Origin: Limnomonas spitsbergensis
Lineage: Eukaryota > Chlorophyta > Chlorophyceae > Chlamydomonadales
Length of the DNA: 64,000 bases
Reading direction: 5' to 3'
Assembly: GCA_037349105.1 (NCBI GenBank)
Contig: JAYJMM010000118.1
Coordinates: forward strand, 1,302,001-1,366,000
Made by a program: the position numbers and the translations under genes. Each line of letters begins with the position of its first letter. Position 1 is the stretch's first letter. The notes under the pieces were generated by a model. That model searched no databases. It had not been told where the DNA came from and saw only the letters and a program-made list of their open reading frames with translations. Positions 58,696 through 64,000 of this stretch are shown one piece after another.

Positions 58696-61600
58696 TCATG
58701 AGCTTGCCTGCTTCTTGAGGAACTCAACCATGCCCTTCTGCAAGGGGGGAGGGCAGATACGGTCAGGACTGTGGATTCCAGCTAAGTCTTGGATGACAAG
58801 TTTGACTGTTTTTTTGGAGATTTCAACCATGCCCGTGTGCAAGGTGGAAGCATAGCATGATGCCGGACGGACGTTATTAGGACGGGAAAAGGAAGAGGGC
58901 TACTGACGCTGCACTTCAGATGGCAAGCTTTATGAGGCATGCGGGTGAAATGAGCTGTTGGTCAGGAAAATGTGCATTTGGAAAGTAAATGCAAGATAGG
59001 GATGTGCATGTGGCCGAGGAAATTTCCGTGATGTCTGCTGACATCCCATAGATCACGATCTTCTTCCTCTCAAGTAACAAACAGCCTGGAGATGCATCGG
59101 CACTGTATTGGGAGAGCAATCAGGCATGAGGGATAGTGTGCGCACCAGTGTTATGTTTGGTGCGCAGTACACAACTCTCAAGCCAATGGAGACAAAACAG
59201 CAGGCCTACAGCCGGCGGTCCAAACAACAGGGCTTGCTCGACCAGGACCACCAAGCCACAGGTTGTGATGTGGCTGAATTGGAGCTGAAGTGTGCTTAAT
59301 AAAAGAGGCATGTGTCAGCCTGCTTGAAACCTCTTACCAGTTATCGAACCCTCTGTTTGGTGTGTTTTTACTAATCTGAACTCGGCGCCTCTCTCACCTC
59401 CCGGTTCATTGTGGCCACATCTTGAGGTGTCTGCTTGGATCCGTTCATGGCATCTAACTTGGCTCCAGCAGAGATTAGAAGCTCAGCCACCTCTTGGCGA
59501 CCATACCCTGCAACAAGCAGTCAAGGCCGACATGTCAGCTTGCGTCCTCAGAGCAGAATGCATTGTTGACGGTTCATAGGAATAACCCTCGACTGCTCCT
59601 CATGGGCCCCTGCCGCTTATAACCTTCCATGTCCTTAGCTTCCATCAGACTTCAACCTTCTTATGCAGGTGTAAGACTGCCGGCAGGGACAGACGACAAG
59701 CCTAGCCGCACCAAGCTCCCGGTACACAGGCTGGAACAAAGCCTGAACCAGAGCTGAAGTGCGCTCAAGCCAACACTGATTCCCACGTGTCGCTGAGCGC
59801 CCCCTCCCGCTATTTGATGATTCCTCTCTGGAAACGCCAGGCATGGCATCCCCAAAGTCTGTCAAATCTGAATTTGAAAAGTCAACGATCTAGTGGTCCA
59901 CTTACAGAGAGATAGGAGAGAGGCCACAAGTGCTTTGCACGACTCACCTGCCGCATAGTGTAGTACAGTGTTGCCCTTCCCATCGGGCTGCATCACATCC
60001 ACACCCTTCTCAATCAGGAGCTGCACTATCTCCTTGCGGTTAAATCCAACGGCAATGCCAAGCGCCGTCACGTTCTTGTCGTTCTGCGTAGCGGGATACA
60101 GGATTGAGGTTTCAGGGTTGTTCTGCATGGCCCTTTACAATCAGCGCTTAAGCAGCTGCACCAGCTCCTTGCTGATGACGCCGATGGCTATGCTGAGAGC
60201 CGTCACATTCTGGTAGTTCTGGGCATCGAAGAAGGACTGAGGGTCCATACGCGTGGTGAGGGCCAAGGCTTACTGAGTGTCAAGGGATCGAAATGGTTCA
60301 TGGGTTCAGAGCTTCAGGATTCAGGGTGTGACTTTCGCGCTTCCAATGAAAAACTGGTGCTCGCCTTAACAGCGAAGACCCCTGACACTGCAATTCAAAT
60401 ACAGACTGCCAGTACACTTTCCAGCAACAAGTGAGAGGCCAACTGGCCCAGACCCTGAACCCACTTTAGGGTTGAGGGTTTAGAAGCCTGCAAAAATAAA
60501 ACTCGGACGCCTCTGCACTCTGGGCAGCACGACCACCTGCCCATCTCTTTTCCCCACATCAAAAAGGTTCTCAGCCCACCTTAGCATTGACGTCCGCCCC
60601 CTCGCCGATCATCCGCGTGGCTGCTTCCACGTCCCCCATCTTGGCTGCATCAAACAGGTTGGCAGCAGGCTGCGCGGGCGCGGGCCCCGGCTTGCCGCCC
60701 TCTGCTGCCTGCTTCTCCAGCTGCACTGCGCGCATCTTGGCGCTGATCTTGGACATGAGCTCGTCATCATCCCAGTACTGGGAGGGAGGGTAGTGGGAGG
60801 GGAGATGTTTAAGTTCATCAACTGCTTGGGTCCCTCAGATGATGGCGTGGGTGCAGCGGTGTACAAAAAAGCGCTTTTGTTGTGGCTGCCGTCATAGCCA
60901 TGGAGTGCATGCAAGCATTGGGCGTCCTGGCTCTGCCCGGCGAAGATCCGAGTGTGGACAAACATACAATGATCGTTTTCATTTCAAACTCGCACTTATA
61001 TGCATAACGCATCCATGCATAACCCACGACACTCATCTGCATCATGCAGGACCAAGTGTCTTCATGCGTTAAAGCCATTGGTATCCATATCCATCGATGG
61101 GCTAATAAATGCCATGTCGAGGCGCTTGTCATCCACACTCCTCTCATAGCTTTAACTGATCCTGCCCTGCACACCCCCGCCCTCCCCGCACCTTTTGCAG
61201 CGCAATGGGGCCCTTCTCCTTGACCTCTTCCCACACCCCGGCCAGGTCCGGATCGTCTTTCAGGAAGGCAAAGCGCTCCGCATTCTCCGGTGTCGCATTC
61301 GCCTGTGATGCCACACACAACAGATCTGCAGATCAGATTGGGGCTTGTCTGTCGCAATCTAGGGTTAAGTCCTTGGCCACTGGTCAATGTTTGTGTGCTG
61401 GTAGCTAGCCCAGGGGGGAGGGCACTGCCTTTCCGGACGCTGCCTTACATGTCCCATGTATTGATTGTGACGCCTACACAAGGCTTTCAATTTTTGAAAT
61501 GCTCAAATGGATGAGGCGTGTGGTGTGTAGCGGTTGAAAGGACTGAACAGGAATGGAGGTCACCCCCATCCCTCCTGCTTATCCATTTGAGCCTTGCTCA

Positions 61601-62386
61601 TCTTACAAACCATAAAGAACATCCGAACTCTACCCACCAGCCCCCATCAAACTCAACCTTGATCCCTGAACACTAGACGCTTAGCTGCCATCCCCTCCCC
61701 TAGCTCCCCAAGTGCGACCCCTGCTATTATCCTCTGGGTGCAACTCGCCTGCATGTTTGTGAAAGCCTGGGCCATCTCTGGGTTCTTCAGGATTTCGGTG
61801 GCCTGCGGATTTAAAGCATACGTGTTTTACGGGGCAGGAAAAGCAGGACGGAAGAACAGAGCTAGCAGGAGGAACAGGATAAAAGAACAGAGAAACTTAA
61901 CATGAACATGAAAGGTCAGGTGAGTTCCTGTTGAAGCGTCCAGGTCTACATGCGCCGGCCAGGGTCAAAGGATGTCGTATCTCGAACCGCTCATCGCTTG
62001 ATTTGATATCCAGATTTTGATTTCTCCTTAGTTTCTACCGCTGTTTCGTTAGCGCACGTCAGCTAACATCCAGCTACATCACGGCGCACGAGCGAGGGGG
62101 CCAGGTTCAGCAGGCCCTGCTGCTTAGGCCAGCTGCTGTAGGTCATTTAAGATGATGTCCCCTTCATCCCAGTCCTGGCGGCCTCCTTAAGGTGGTCTGG
62201 AGCGTACTCAAATAAACACTAGTTTCTGTCCCTTACAAAAATCCGAACCCATGGCTTAAGGTGTCTCCAACCCCATTCCCTCACTTGGGCCTGCGCTGCT
62301 TTCGCCGCCTCCGGGTTGGCTTGCAGGTAGGCTAGCAGCGCTGTGGCTTGAGCGGGGGGCATGCCTGGCGGAATCTTGACAGGGAT
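58696..62386 (-). CDS. AKR2: AKR2-like ankyrin-repeat protein, N-terminus not located
   Basis: Exons found: 62285-62386, 61749-61802, 61192-61302, 60580-60777, 59948-60083, 59398-59507 and 58696-58737, 250 residues in one frame. Plant AKR2 is a cytosolic factor that binds chloroplast outer-membrane proteins and guides them to the envelope. The order matches: an acidic/hydrophobic module (NPEMAQAFTNMQ, FLKDDPDLAGVWEEVKEKGP, YWDDDELMSK), a linker, then ankyrin repeats (LFDAAKMGDVEAATRMI, NVTALGIAVGFNRKEIVQLL, NTVLHYAAGYGRQEVAELLI) and a short C-terminus. The first exon listed starts at an acceptor (IPVKIPPGMPPAQATALLAY), so at least one upstream exon with the start codon is missing; it may lie in 62400-64000 or beyond. 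The intron at 61303-61748 has a GC donor. Decayed duplicates of two exons lie in its introns. Confidence 0.82.
58785..58850 (-). pseudogene. Decayed duplicate of the last AKR2-like exon
   Basis: The minus strand reads CCTTGCACACGGGCATGGTTGAAATC in two parts, matching CCTTGCAGAAGGGCATGGTTGAGTTC of the true last exon 58696-58737. The acceptor AG is changed to AC, so it should not be spliced in. Confidence 0.6.
59160..59310 (+). repeat. Dispersed SINE-like repeat
   Basis: Contains CCACAGGTTGTGATGTGGCTG, AATTGGAGCTGAAGTGTGC and TTAATAAAAG, matching the sense end of the family. It lies in an intron of the AKR2-like gene. Confidence 0.6.
60140..60217 (-). pseudogene. Duplicated ankyrin exon ending in a stop
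   Basis: Read on the minus strand after a CCCAG acceptor, it encodes NYQNVTALSIAIGVISKELV, aligning with NDKNVTALGIAVGFNRKEIV of the real exon at 59948-60083 in the same phase, but ends at a TGA after QLLKR. It is either a decayed exon copy or an exon whose inclusion would truncate the protein. Confidence 0.7.
61303..61748 (-). other. AKR2: GC-AG intron in the AKR2-like gene
   Basis: The exon ending FTNMQ is followed by GCGAGT and the next exon continues in phase 0 with ANATPENAERF. Using the nearby GT would shift the frame of the conserved DDPDLAGVWEEVKEKGP module. Confidence 0.8.
62065..62230 (-). repeat. Dispersed SINE-like repeat
   Basis: Contains CCAGCTACATCACGGCGCAC, GGGGCCAGGTTCAGCAGG and CCTGCTG, followed by GTGGTCTGG and AAATAAACACT. 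It lies in an intron of the AKR2-like gene. Confidence 0.6.
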
Positions 62387-64000
62387 CTGCAAGTAAATTC
62401 AAAAGGTGGCCAGGACATCAGATGAAGGGCCAGGGTGTAGGGCTGAACAGACGGGGTTGGGGATTTCAGGGCTTGCGGATGCCCATAAGTTATCTGTGTT
62501 CAGGTGCTAGGACAACAATGCTGAGGCTTTAGGGTAGGCAATGCCACCTGATCAGGGTCCCCAGTTGTGTAGACTTGCACACATGACCTCTGCAATTCCA
62601 CCCAGAGCAGTGCTGTGCCCCGGCTGCTCCCTAAATGTTCGGGACCCAAGAGGGCGTGCATGGCTTTCTCCTTTCGCTTCGAAGCCTTGATTTTACAATC
62701 TGCCTGGTGATGTGCTTTTGTTTTGTTGTGCTCGAGGCCACCTCTCATAGCCTGCTGAGCAGCCTACACTGGGCCAATGGGGACCAAACCTTGATCTGCC
62801 TGTGGCCAATGGCTCAAGCCCACCTGTTGCAAGCCGTGATGTACCTGAATTGTAGCTGAAGTTCGGAGAAACAAACATTGAGAGGCTGAGCACCAAACCC
62901 TATATAATGGTTGTCACTGAGGAGTCCTTGACAGGGTCGTGGTGCAAAAGGCTGCGTTAGTAGTACATGTGTCTGCTCTGCGGTGGCTGTTAGCTGCCTG
63001 GTATGCAGGGCTCGCCATGCGAGGCTGGGCAGTCTTTCACGGCAAATAAGTCTTCGCAACAGATTTACCCAGACAGCGGATCAATCTATTCAGCTGAACT
63101 GACCGGACAGAAGATCTACCAGTGTCTGGTATACGGATCCGCATGAAAAGGCCGTGGATCTGTGGATCTCATTCTAATTGCCCTGGTGGGTCAGAGCACT
63201 TACTCCTGCCATAATGTAAAAAGCAGTTTGGCTGGCATGTCCGTTTATAATCTATCTCCAGCAAAATTTGGTACAGTAGGCAAGCGGGCTGTTCCCCAAG
63301 CATCACAACGTAGCTACTAGATAGGATGCCTGGTGCAGACTATCCTTCAGAGTCGCACAGATGCTAACGCCACTGCTTTGTTGTTTTTGTGGGAGGCTGG
63401 CTGGGACTTTCGGAGGACACATCCCCTCCATACACTGCTTGGTCTTGAGTGAGCCGATGGCAGATGGGCAGCAGGGGCCCCTTGCGACAGGGGCCCTTCG
63501 ACGAGGGCCCCTTGCGCACCCGGGCTGTTTTTTTGTGTGTCTGTGTCTCAGGTTTTCTGGGGTTGGGCTGCCGGCCTCACACCTTGTAAAGTCCGAAGAA
63601 AAGAAAGCAGGCAGTGTGACAGGAACAGGAGTCCTTTGAGTCCTTTGAGTGTTTTGAGGGACAGTAGGGGGAGTATTTCGAGTACCAGAACATCACAGCT
63701 GCTCAGCTTTAGGCAGTTTGGGATAGGGGGGAAGAAGCGAGGTGTGGATGACGGAAAGCGACCGTTGACATGCCGGTCATCGTGAGCGTGAGCGAGCCTT
63801 TGCCTCGTCATACCCACAACTGCCCCGGCCCTGATGCTGGCAATGTTAGAGCGACTGGGCGGCAATCTCGGCACCTGCTGCTGTTCCTTATTTCTGACAG
63901 CAGTTCATCGGCGCGCCTGAACAGATAGAGCCTAAATACCACCGCGGCTGCCTTTGAATAGCAAGTTGGTCTTTCCTGCCTGTCCGTCTGACTCCGTACC
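62387..64000. other. Region upstream of the recognised AKR2-like exons
   Basis: Probably contains the gene's 5' intron and perhaps its first exon, but no ORF with a matching start, donor and phase was identified. A SINE-like copy lies at 62755-62880. Confidence 0.4.
62755..62880 (+). repeat. Dispersed SINE-like repeat
   Basis: Contains CTGGGCCAATGGGGACCAAA, then CAAGCCGTGATGTACCTGA and ATTGTAGCTGAAGTTC, in the order expected from the reverse complement of the other copies. Confidence 0.6.

Overview
The window looks like nuclear DNA from a green alga of the Chlamydomonadales/Volvocales type. Genes are split by many short introns, there are long CAG-rich Gln/Ala/Ser tracts, candidate TGTAA poly(A) signals lie downstream of several genes, and helical-repeat organelle RNA-binding proteins of the PPR and OPR kind are present. 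The genus cannot be fixed from sequence alone. Gene models were built by hand from splice sites, reading-frame continuity and family conservation.

Layout. 1-2513 (minus): 5' part of a PPR protein running off the left edge. 2924-11178 (plus): divergent OPR-like repeat protein. 12350-18589 (minus): mitochondrial complex I 51-kDa subunit, 12 exons, complete. 21051-23282 and 24751-26505 (plus): two single-exon low-complexity proteins that share short motifs and are probably diverged tandem paralogues. 28741-39273 (plus): a 12-exon gene for a large membrane protein with a signal peptide, Cys-rich ectodomain, leucine-rich repeats, about six membrane segments and a disordered tail of about 600 residues; this is the most unusual gene here. 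41585-41866 (minus): a small ORF. 43013-45792 (minus): spindle-checkpoint protein MAD2, 8 exons, complete. 58696-62386 (minus): AKR2-like ankyrin protein with its N-terminus not found.

Between 46.6 and 57.6 kb the DNA is mostly mobile elements: a decayed, rearranged chromovirus-type Ty3/gypsy element, a 4.4-kb DNA transposon with 77-bp terminal inverted repeats and a perfect 7-bp target duplication, MITE copies and a LINE 3' end. Short dispersed repeats recur across the window, often in introns.

The genes are not an operon. Housekeeping functions (respiration, mitosis, organelle protein targeting, organelle RNA) sit beside a candidate surface receptor. Three introns in three unrelated genes use a GC donor with the same AG|GCGAGT sequence.
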